64,000 bases of DNA from Ilyomonas sp965219515. GTDB taxonomy: Bacteria > Bacteroidota > Bacteroidia > Chitinophagales > Chitinophagaceae. The DNA lies in NCBI GenBank assembly GCA_965219515.1, contig OZ244776.1, forward strand, positions 1,240,001 to 1,304,000, given 5' to 3'. The notes under the pieces are model-generated. The model was not told the origin of the DNA and did not search any database. It saw only the letters and a program-made list of their open reading frames with translations. The position numbers and the translations under genes were made by a program. Below are positions 8,297 through 16,518 of the stretch, one piece after another (position 1 is the first letter of the stretch; the number at the start of each line of letters is the position of its first letter).

Positions 8297-9133
8297 ATGA
8301 ATACAATAGCTCAAAGAAACATAAAAAGAACCTGGAAGGTTCAACTGAAAAAAAGCAGTGAGATACATTCAGCAGGTTTAGTATTACCGTTTGGAAACTG
8401 GGAAGAATTTGATCCTTTTTTAGTAATGGCAGAAGATAAATTTCAAACAGGTGCTTTTGACTCTCATCCACATCGTGGCATGGAAACAGTAACCTACATT
8501 ATTGATGGAGCATTAGAACACTCGGATAATAAAGGCGGAAGCGGCATTTTAAAACCGGGAGATGCACAATGGATGACAGCAGGAAGTGGCATTATGCATT
8601 TGGAAGAACCACCTGAAAATGTTACCGTACATTCCCTTCAGTTATGGGTTAATTTACCAAAAGCCAACAAGATGGCAAAGCCTCGTTACCAGGATATTTT
8701 AAGTGATAAAGTGCCTCTGCGAAAGGAAGACGGAGTTACTTACCGTGTATTTTCCGGTAACTCCGGGGATGTGGTATCACTAACAAAAAATTATGCTTCG
8801 GTTACCTATGTAGAAATAATTATTGAAGCCGGACGTACAGCCAGCCAGGACTTGCCTTCCGATTATAATGGCTTTATGTATATTTTGGAAGGCTCCGGCA
8901 TGTTTGGTACCAATGATGTAAAAGCGGAAAAAGGAGAAGTCCTGTTGTTGGACAGTGTAAAAGAAAATGCAAATACAAGCGAAGTAATTATTAAAGCCAA
9001 TGAAAAATTGAGGCTAATTTTTATCGCAGGAAAACCATTAAACGAACCTGTTGTAGCACGAGGTCCTTTTGTTATGAATACAGAAGAAGAAATTACGCAG
9101 GCATATGCTGATTTCAGAAATGGTAAATTTTAA
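8297..9133 (+). CDS. pirin-family protein
   Basis: A 278-residue bicupin. The pirin signature H-P-H-R-G-M-E-T-V is near residues 56-64, followed by HSDNKG, GDAQWMTAGSGI and the conserved LQLWVNLP. Pirins bind a metal through the histidines and glutamate of this motif; bacterial members act as quercetinase-like dioxygenases or redox-linked regulators, and the substrate here is unknown. It is the last gene before attC-like site E and is preceded by the DoxX remnant at seven bases' distance. DoxX-like and pirin genes often occur together in redox-stress neighbourhoods. Confidence 0.9.
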   Translation: MNTIAQRNIKRTWKVQLKKSSEIHSAGLVLPFGNWEEFDPFLVMAEDKFQTGAFDSHPHRGMETVTYIIDGALEHSDNKGGSGILKPGDAQWMTAGSGIMHLEEPPENVTVHSLQLWVNLPKANKMAKPRYQDILSDKVPLRKEDGVTYRVFSGNSGDVVSLTKNYASVTYVEIIIEAGRTASQDLPSDYNGFMYILEGSGMFGTNDVKAEKGEVLLLDSVKENANTSEVIIKANEKLRLIFIAGKPLNEPVVARGPFVMNTEEEITQAYADFRNGKF

Positions 9134-9252
9134 GTTGTAAAAAATAAAGAACCGATGTAGGCGATTTGCAAATTGTCATAGGCTTCGGGACACACTCTAA
9201 CTAATAGTAGACAATATGCAGGTTATCTCACCATGACGAAGAGCGAACTGCT

Positions 9253-9434
9253 AACAAGGGGTTTGGCGTTATTTGGGCAGGACGTTGAAACTTCGACTGT
9301 AGTTCGCTATCAGCTTTAGCTCGACGTTAGTAATTTAGCTTTAGTTCTTACCTTCAACTTTTAAAACAATATTGGGCTTCAGTTTGTGGGCTGACGTTTT
9401 TCAAATCGCCCAACAACGCCAAGCCCTGTTCGTT
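9253..9434. repeat. attC-like site E
   Basis: A 182-bp imperfect palindrome. The left arm AAC (9253-9255) is followed by GGTTTGGCGTT and TTGGGC; the right arm reads GCCCAACAACGCCAAGCCC and ends CGTT at 9434. Its left end CTGCTAAC has no partner at the start of the preceding interval, and its right end GTTGGCTGCA has none downstream because an IS begins about 30 bases later. The stretch 9134-9464 holds no gene. Confidence 0.68.
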
Positions 9435-9503
9435 GGCTGCAATGCGGGCAGATGCCAAGCCCTAAAATAGGTTGACTAAAAATTAAACAATTTTAGCAAT
9501 ACT

Positions 9504-9886
9504 ATGACACAGAACAAAAAGACAGACTGCCGAAAAAATGAGTATCAAAAGCTAAGCTTCAATTTCAAACTTTCCGTCATTGACAAAATCATCAATGGGC
9601 AGATTTCCATCAATCATGCCAGCGAGGTGTATAATGTTTCCCAAAGCACAATTACTTACTGGATGGAAAAATTATCTTCCTTTGAACAAAACAAAAAAGG
9701 AATGAGTAAAAACGAGGAGATAAAAAACTAAAAGAGCGCATTGAAGAACTGGAGTTTATTAAAGAGCTTCAACAGGATATTATTGTTGATTTTGAAAAAG
9801 TAACCGGAGAACAATTGTCAAAAAAGTTCTTGCCCGAAACATTAGCCAACGAGATACAGAGAAAGAAAAAAAGCCTTACAAAATAA
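9504..9886 (+). pseudogene. IS3-family orfA (helix-turn-helix), frameshifted
   Basis: The first 75 residues carry a transposase helix-turn-helix (NHASEVYNVSQSTITYWMEK). The frame then stops at 9731. One extra A in the A-run at 9722-9727 would join it to KLKERIEELEFIKELQ and to a C-terminus ending QRKKKSLTK at 9886, the usual orfA length and ending. Within that restored frame, A-AAA-AAG at 9820-9826 is the classic IS3 slip site that moves ribosomes -1 into orfB. With the missing A, neither full OrfA nor the OrfAB transposase can be made, unless slippage or a sequencing error in the A-run explains it. Confidence 0.7.
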
Positions 9887-10761
9887 AGTGGCTTTACGAA
9901 TGTTTCGGGATTTCAAAACAGGCATATTACAAACGCATTAAAACCAATGAAAGAAAAGAAATGGAAACAGTAACAATTAAAAAATTAATAGAACCTATCC
10001 GCAAAAAAATGCCGCGCTATGGCACAGAAAAGCTGCATCTTGATAGTAAAGATGATTTAAAAAAAAACAACATTAAAATGGGCAGAGATGCTTTTTTAAG
10101 GTTCGCACGGCATCACCGTTTACTGGTGTCCAGAACCAAAAGATATTTTATTACTACCGATTCAAAACACTTTTATTACAAGTCACCCAATCGTATTAAA
10201 AACCTTGTTCCCACTCACTCTGAGCAGGTATTTGTAAACGATATTACTTACATTAAACTGCAGGATAAATATGCTTACCTGGCTTTGGTTACTGATCTGT
10301 ATTCAAAGAAAATTATGGGGTATAAATTAGACGATAATATGAAAGTTGGTTTAGTAAAAGAGGCTTTGGAAATGGCTTTTAAAAACAGGGAAATGAAACA
10401 TGAAACGATCATTCATCACAGCGACAGGGGATTGCAATATTGCTGCCCGGATTATTCAGAATTTGCTGTAAGCAAAGGAATGAAATTGAGCACTACAGAA
10501 AAATATGATCCTTACGAGAATGCAGTTGCAGAACGCATGAACGAAACTTTAAAGTATGAGTTCGGGCTTTTGAAAACTATACCCTCTTTAGACATTGCAA
10601 ACAAAATGCTTAAAGAATCTGTAGAAGTTTACAACAACGAAAGAAGACATTGTTCACTGCAAATGCAAACACCTGCCGTTGCGCATACACATCAAAAACA
10701 TCAATATAAATCATACCAAAAAAAGAAATCGTTGCCCAAAGGGCAACAACAGGAATGTTGA
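9820..10761 (+). CDS. IS3-family transposase OrfB (DDE integrase core)
   Basis: OrfB is read in the -1 frame from the slip site at 9820-9826; the first internal ATG is at 9961. HTH_21-like N-terminal part (FGISKQAYYKR), then the rve integrase core with the three acidic residues in VNDITYIKL, HHSDRGLQY and NAVAERMNETLKYE, and the usual C-terminal tail. This half of the transposase is intact. It catalyses strand cleavage and joining for the IS when fused to OrfA; its expression as a fusion here is blocked by the upstream one-base defect in orfA. Confidence 0.85.
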   Translation, partial: KKVLARNISQRDTEKEKKPYKIKWLYECFGISKQAYYKRIKTNERKEMETVTIKKLIEPIRKKMPRYGTEKLHLDSKDDLKKNNIKMGRDAFLRFARHHRLLVSRTKRYFITTDSKHFYYKSPNRIKNLVPTHSEQVFVNDITYIKLQDKYAYLALVTDLYSKKIMGYKLDDNMKVGLVKEALEMAFKNREMKHETIIHHSDRGLQYCCPDYSEFAVSKGMKLSTTEKYDPYENAVAERMNETLKYEFGLLKTIPSLDIANKMLKESVEVYNNERRHCSLQMQTPAVAHTHQKHQYKSYQKKKSLPKGQQQEC

Positions 10762-10855
10762 TAAGTTTTTTTTAACCGAAGGATTAAATTAAAAAAAACT
10801 TATCAATATTCCTGTTGAATTATTAGTTTTATTCAACACTATTTTATAACAAAAA

Positions 10856-13800
10856 ATGGTCAACCTATTTCAGGGTAAGACTGTCCGTTCTATAAAAAAC
10901 AATATAAATGTAGCAGCAGTTTCTAAGATCAGGTCGGGCATTGGCAAGCAGGTAACGGAATTTTATACCGCCAAAGACTTTCCTGTTTATTACAGCTATA
11001 CACCGATTGACCAATCATCTGAATTAAGATCGCATGTGCCAAATATTCCAGCGTTTATATATAATTATGCTTTCGACAGCCGTGCACTTTCGCAAGGATT
11101 TATTGTGGCAATTAATGATATGCATGGAAAAATCAAATCACAGATTTCCTATGCTGAAAATGATGAAAGTTCTCCTGTTAATGATACAAAATATTTTTAT
11201 CGGAATACCGGTGTCAATGGTTTAAATGAGAAGTTTGATTTTGCAGACGCTTCTCAGGGAGGGATAATTACGCAGGGAAATCTGGGAATAGATATTGAAT
11301 TAATGAATGACCTGCGTGAGTTTCGGGTTAAGACAGACAGTTATGAATTGCAAGGCAATCTGGATTTATTCCCGTTTATTATTCCAGCATGGATTCCCTC
11401 CTTTTGGCCTGTCATCGGTAATACAGAAAACGTTTACAGGGCTGTTACAACCACTAAAGTTATTAATTATTACAGTATTGTTGATAGTGTTGTAGTTATT
11501 GACAAAGGAAGTGTAATATCAACAAAGAATTTAGTGTATGATGGTGAAACGGGTAATGTAATTGTTACGCGCACGAACAACGAATTTGATCAGCCGATAT
11601 ATAATACCACGTATCCTGCCTGGTGGGCATATAGTGGCATGGGACCCGCTTATAAAAATATAGGTGACACTTATACTGTAAATATCAACAATGGTAAAAT
11701 CGCATCTCAGTTTGACCAAAGTATTTTTGAAAGCGGCGACGAGTTGTATCTTATCAACCCCGGTATGACACCGGTTGATGCCTGTGCTTCACAGTTAGGT
11801 GGCGATGCAGTCAATTTAATATGGGCTTATGATAAAAACAAAGATCAAGAATCACTCACTACAACACCGGATTTTGTTTTCCTTGATGAAAAGGGTAATT
11901 TATATAATCGCGATAATGTACAATTCCGAATCCTCCGGAGTGGAAAAAGGAATCTTTTAGAGGCCAATTTGTCAAATACCACAACCATGGTTACCCCTAT
12001 AAACACAGTGGGAAATATTTCAAGACTATCTATCAGTAGCAATAGTAAAGTAATTAATGCAAGCGCTGTTGAATACAAAGAGAAATGGCAAACTGATGAT
12101 GGCGTTATTGGTAAATATAATACTGTTTTTGATCCGAACAGTTGCTCAAGAAGTGAGATTGAAGATTGCAATGGCGACCACTTTGAAAAAGCAATTAATC
12201 CATATCGGAAAGGACTGATCGGAAATTTTAGAAGTTGGCGATCACTTTTGTTCTATGAAGAGAGGATAGAAAGCAATCCTTCGTCAATAACCAATATACC
12301 ACAAAATGGATTTTTAGATAATTTTTCGCTATACTGGAATTTTAATAGTGCTGCAAAACTTGTAAGTGATATAACCAATTTAAAATGGGTATGGAATAAG
12401 CAAATCAATCGTACGAATGCAAAAGGAATGGAACTGGAAACTAAAGATGCAATGGGAATCTATACAGCGGGTCAATATGGTTATAAAAAGAATTTACCCA
12501 TTGCTATTACTAATAATGCTCAGTATAATGAAGCTGCTTATGAAGGTTTCGAAGATGAAAATTTTACAAATAGCTTAAATAATTCATATAACTTTAATTG
12601 CCGTAATGATAAGCATATTAATTTCTCATTTGATCCGCTTAAGGGTTCTGTAAAATCTTCGCAAACTGAAAATGTAATAGCGCATACCGGTAAATATTTT
12701 TTGAGGATAGAAGGTAACGAGACTGCATTAAAAAGTTTTCCAGTTGTATCAAATCGAGCAACAAATTTTGACTTACCCTTTGGTATTGATGAAACTCTGA
12801 CTTTAAATGATCCTGGAATTAATGCAACTATTGGTTATGTGAACCCTACCGATTGTTTAGAAGAAGGTAACAAGGTTGAATATTTTTCTGAGATTACACC
12901 AAATTACACCAAATCAAATTTAAAAATCAGTGATCCTAGGAATAGCATTACATCTAATGCTAATTCTAATTCAAGTACTTATAATTACTTCCATAAATAC
13001 GATTGTGACTGGAATTCATACGTATTCCTTTCGGAAAGTAAGGTGTACAATTTTACTCTCCATTTGCAATCCAACTATAATTCCTCGGGTTTTAGTTCGG
13101 TATCAACTTATGGAAATACTCTATATTTTAGTATAGAAGATGTCAATAGAATAGTTCAATATTCTAATAGTACAGGTTATTATACTAACAGTTCGGGTTT
13201 CCCATCACCCCAAAGCAGCAACAAAGATTTTTCAATATTTCTTTGTAAAGGGATATATAAAATAAATGCAAGTTGTAACGAGTTGTTTTCGGTAAATATT
13301 CTTCCTTCTAATGATGGTGCCCAATACACTAATACCAATTATAGTTGGGAATGCAGCAACTGCAATTCTCCCCTTTATAAATCTCTAAGTACACAAAACG
13401 GATGTAACTACACTATACCTATCGCCGGTAATAATCAAATGCTCAATTCGGTTTTTGCGCTCACTCCAAACAAAAAGATGTTAGTAAGTGCATGGGTTCA
13501 CGAAATATGCGGAGATGCGGCAAATGGCATGCCTTGCAAACTAACCACTTTTGCTAATAATAAAATTCAGTTAACAGACCAAAATAATCTTGTATTTAAA
13601 GAATTAATTCCATCTGGACCTATTATAGATGGCTGGCAGCGATACGAGGGAGATTTTACCACACCGATTGGCACTCAGGAAGTTAAATTAAATTTTATTA
13701 ATACAAGCAGTAATCCGATCTATTTTGATGACATCCGCATTCATCCTTACAATGCTAATATGAAAAGCTATGTGTATGATGACATCAACCAGCGCTTAGT

Positions 13801-15628
13801 TGCTGAGCTGGACGAAAACAATTATGCTAAGTTTTATGAGTATGACGAAGAAGGAACTCTTATTCGAACGAAAGCAGAAACCAGGGAAGGCATTAAAACG
13901 CTCACAGAAACCAGAAGCGCTTTAGCAAATAATCTTGCTTTAAAGGACTATGCGGCTGCTAAATTCCGGAGCACCAAAGACGGGAATTTTTCATCTCCGG
14001 AAATATGGGAACTCTATGCAGGAAATTCCTGGATTTCAGCTACAACCGAACCGTCAGGCAATAGCGACATTGAGATAAGGAACAATATAACGCTCGATCA
14101 GGGCTTAACCATAGCAGAAAATGGAAATTTAGTAATAAGTTCCGGTCAGCTTTCAATAAGTGCCGGAGTTACACTAAGCATAGCAGGTAGTGCCGACTTC
14201 AATAATTTACCCGTTATTCTTCACTCCGATCCAAGTGGAACAGCCGCCATTGGTGTCATAACAGGAACATTAGCCAATGCGACAAATGTGACGGCAGAAC
14301 AATATTGCATACCCAAAAGATCATGGCATCTTATTACAGCACCAATAACAGGTCAAACTATCAATGCGGCCTGGCAGGAAGGCTCTGTCTGGAATGGCAG
14401 TGGAGCGCCGCCTGCTTCTACAGGATACGGAACATTGATAAATTATTTTCAAACGGTTTCGGCTTCAGAGGCCAATCAAAATGGTTTTGATTGGTTCAGC
14501 AAAGAAAATAAACCTTCCATCGAAAAATTTGACTACTCGGTGCGTGGTCTTGTTCCAATCACAAACACCCTAACGGACATCCATACCGAGCAAACATATT
14601 TTGTGTTTGTGAGAGGAGACAGAAGCGTGCTTGGTAAACCACAATTTGGAAGTACGGTTCTCCGGTCAAAGGGTACTTTAATACAAGGTGATAAAACAGT
14701 TTCCATATCCAATTCTCTTAACGATAATAATTTCATTGGTAATCCATATCCCAGTTCTATTGATTTTACAAAGTTGTATTCGTATAAGAATAACAGTGAT
14801 AATATTCAAAATAAATTTGTTGTGTGGGATCCTTCTCTCACAGGTAGTTATGGCGACGGGGCTTACATTACTTATACTTACAATGGAAACGGTTACGACG
14901 TAACGCCGGCTACAAGCAATCATGAGCCAAAGATCGAATGCGGAAACGGATTTAGGATTTATCCGAAAACAAGTAACGGAACGTTGGAGTTTGGTGAAAG
15001 TGTTAAGTCAAGCCCTGGAAATAGGCAAGCATTGCGGATGTTGTCACTAACATCTTCAAGTTCTCAAGTGAAAAAATTACATGTTGACTTACTGATTGAC
15101 ATGCAAGATTCAACATTTGTTTTGGATGGTGTTCTTGCTAAATTCGATACCTCCGTTACTACACAGATTATAAGCGATTATAGTACAGGCAAATTGCCCA
15201 ACTTCGGTGAGAACCTGGCAATCCTGGATAATTATAAAGAATATAGTGTATTTGCAAAGCATGATTTAGATTCATTAAGCAGAGATACTACTTACCTGAG
15301 GCTGTGGAATACCGAAACAGGGCACTACCAATTCTTAATCAGCGCTGAAAACTTCGAAAACAGTGGACTTCAAGCTGTGTTAGTTGATAAATACATGCAC
15401 ACGGAAAATCCAATCAGTCTTACAGGCGAGGAAACTATTATCCGGTTTTCTGTGTCTACCGACACCGCCGCTTCTGTGGATACCGGTCGCTTTTACATTG
15501 TCTTTAAACCAGTTACCAGTGTTTCAAAAGTAGAAAATAAATTTGGTAAAACGGTGGCTTGGCATAGTAGCAGCGACTCTAAAAGTTTATGTTATATCGA
15601 CATTCAACGCAAAAAATTTAAGCTGTAA
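10856..15628 (+). CDS. large secreted/surface protein, 5'-truncated by IS
   Basis: A 1,590-residue frame whose first few codons (MVNLFQ) come from the right end of the IS, so the native N-terminus and signal peptide are missing. The body is rich in Asn, Ser and Thr like Bacteroidota surface proteins. Around residues 970-1000 it has YD-like segments (YVYDDINQRLVAELD, KFYEYDEEGTLIRT), then a C-terminal part (LITAPITGQTINAAWQ; FIGNPYPSSIDF) typical of large Bacteroidota secreted proteins. I see no type IX secretion C-terminal domain. It precedes the RHS gene in the same orientation and probably belonged to its operon. Without a start and signal it is likely non-functional. Confidence 0.6.
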   Translation: MVNLFQGKTVRSIKNNINVAAVSKIRSGIGKQVTEFYTAKDFPVYYSYTPIDQSSELRSHVPNIPAFIYNYAFDSRALSQGFIVAINDMHGKIKSQISYAENDESSPVNDTKYFYRNTGVNGLNEKFDFADASQGGIITQGNLGIDIELMNDLREFRVKTDSYELQGNLDLFPFIIPAWIPSFWPVIGNTENVYRAVTTTKVINYYSIVDSVVVIDKGSVISTKNLVYDGETGNVIVTRTNNEFDQPIYNTTYPAWWAYSGMGPAYKNIGDTYTVNINNGKIASQFDQSIFESGDELYLINPGMTPVDACASQLGGDAVNLIWAYDKNKDQESLTTTPDFVFLDEKGNLYNRDNVQFRILRSGKRNLLEANLSNTTTMVTPINTVGNISRLSISSNSKVINASAVEYKEKWQTDDGVIGKYNTVFDPNSCSRSEIEDCNGDHFEKAINPYRKGLIGNFRSWRSLLFYEERIESNPSSITNIPQNGFLDNFSLYWNFNSAAKLVSDITNLKWVWNKQINRTNAKGMELETKDAMGIYTAGQYGYKKNLPIAITNNAQYNEAAYEGFEDENFTNSLNNSYNFNCRNDKHINFSFDPLKGSVKSSQTENVIAHTGKYFLRIEGNETALKSFPVVSNRATNFDLPFGIDETLTLNDPGINATIGYVNPTDCLEEGNKVEYFSEITPNYTKSNLKISDPRNSITSNANSNSSTYNYFHKYDCDWNSYVFLSESKVYNFTLHLQSNYNSSGFSSVSTYGNTLYFSIEDVNRIVQYSNSTGYYTNSSGFPSPQSSNKDFSIFLCKGIYKINASCNELFSVNILPSNDGAQYTNTNYSWECSNCNSPLYKSLSTQNGCNYTIPIAGNNQMLNSVFALTPNKKMLVSAWVHEICGDAANGMPCKLTTFANNKIQLTDQNNLVFKELIPSGPIIDGWQRYEGDFTTPIGTQEVKLNFINTSSNPIYFDDIRIHPYNANMKSYVYDDINQRLVAELDENNYAKFYEYDEEGTLIRTKAETREGIKTLTETRSALANNLALKDYAAAKFRSTKDGNFSSPEIWELYAGNSWISATTEPSGNSDIEIRNNITLDQGLTIAENGNLVISSGQLSISAGVTLSIAGSADFNNLPVILHSDPSGTAAIGVITGTLANATNVTAEQYCIPKRSWHLITAPITGQTINAAWQEGSVWNGSGAPPASTGYGTLINYFQTVSASEANQNGFDWFSKENKPSIEKFDYSVRGLVPITNTLTDIHTEQTYFVFVRGDRSVLGKPQFGSTVLRSKGTLIQGDKTVSISNSLNDNNFIGNPYPSSIDFTKLYSYKNNSDNIQNKFVVWDPSLTGSYGDGAYITYTYNGNGYDVTPATSNHEPKIECGNGFRIYPKTSNGTLEFGESVKSSPGNRQALRMLSLTSSSSQVKKLHVDLLIDMQDSTFVLDGVLAKFDTSVTTQIISDYSTGKLPNFGENLAILDNYKEYSVFAKHDLDSLSRDTTYLRLWNTETGHYQFLISAENFENSGLQAVLVDKYMHTENPISLTGEETIIRFSVSTDTAASVDTGRFYIVFKPVTSVSKVENKFGKTVAWHSSSDSKSLCYIDIQRKKFKL

Positions 15629-15650
15629 ATTAAATATCAATAAAGTATTT

Positions 15651-16496
15651 ATGAGATTTAAAAAAGAAAAGCTAAGTATCATTTTTTGGGTCGGATATTT
15701 ATTAATCTCTTTTAATGGAATAAGCCAAACGCATACTGACACAGTAAAGCTGTTTCAACATTTTAATGCTATTTGTTCACAATATCAAAAACTGCCCTTG
15801 CAGCTTTCTTTTGAAGTAACAAATAATTCCAATATGATACTGGCTGAAAAAGATTCACTGAGCATCAAAGGGCTGTTTGACTTTCAGAATAGCGGTGGCT
15901 ATATACGAATTGGCAATCAGGAAGAATTGATTGATGATACCTCTTTATTGGTAGCCGACTATCAGGCAAAGCGTTTTATTCTTTCCCTTCAAAACAGTTT
16001 TTCTGTGACTGAACAATTTAAACAATTGAATCGGTCGCTTTTAAACGATTCTTCCGCTCAGATTTTAAGTTCGGAGTTTAGAATAGACTGTTCTGTCAGG
16101 GAAGAAAATAATGCGAGCATTGTAATGTATTCAAAAGATTGTTTGCCGCTTTCAAAATTATCCGTAAAAGAATATTTTCTTGAGTACAACCCGCAGTCAG
16201 TCGAACCTAAAGTACTCACAATTATTAAACGCCGACTCTATCCAATTAACCACACGATTTACGATAGTTTATTTAGAATTACATATCTAAGGCAGTACTT
16301 AATCAAATCAGAAATTGAGGACGCTCTTTACGTGATAAAGGAAGATAAAAACACTACCCGTTTCAATCATATTGGCCACAAGCATCAGCCTGTTTTCAAA
16401 ACATCGAAAGATTATCTTATAAAAGAAAACAACAGTTACACAGCCAAACAGCCATATAAAGATTATAATATCACCATACTCAACCAATCTTTTTAA
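15651..16496 (+). CDS. secreted protein of unknown function (RHS operon)
   Basis: A 281-residue protein that begins MRFKKEKLSIIFWVGY, a signal peptide with a likely cleavage after SQ near residue 26. The rest is predicted soluble, with alternating strands (LSIKGLFDFQNSGGYIRIG) and no motif I recognise. The ATG at 15651 is chosen because it is the one that gives the signal peptide; the frame is open further upstream. It lies 22 bases from the previous gene and 22 bases before the RHS gene, so the three are probably one transcription unit. A role in export or assembly of the RHS protein is a guess from position only. Confidence 0.6.
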   Translation: MRFKKEKLSIIFWVGYLLISFNGISQTHTDTVKLFQHFNAICSQYQKLPLQLSFEVTNNSNMILAEKDSLSIKGLFDFQNSGGYIRIGNQEELIDDTSLLVADYQAKRFILSLQNSFSVTEQFKQLNRSLLNDSSAQILSSEFRIDCSVREENNASIVMYSKDCLPLSKLSVKEYFLEYNPQSVEPKVLTIIKRRLYPINHTIYDSLFRITYLRQYLIKSEIEDALYVIKEDKNTTRFNHIGHKHQPVFKTSKDYLIKENNSYTAKQPYKDYNITILNQSF

Positions 16497-16518
16497 AGTT
16501 CACCAAATCTTTGTTAGG

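Larger units (their letters stand above)
9465..10870 (+). mobile_element. IS3-family insertion sequence, copy 1
   Basis: About 1,406 bp with 12-bp perfect terminal inverted repeats: AAATAGGTTGAC at 9465-9476 and GTCAACCTATTT at 10859-10870. It contains orfA and orfB in the IS3 arrangement with a slippery A6G stretch between them. The bases next to the two ends (CCTA on the left, CAGG on the right) are not a target duplication. The flanks are unrelated (a cassette array on the left, the truncated 5' part of a large secreted-protein gene on the right), so the element marks a deletion or rearrangement junction. Confidence 0.85.
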
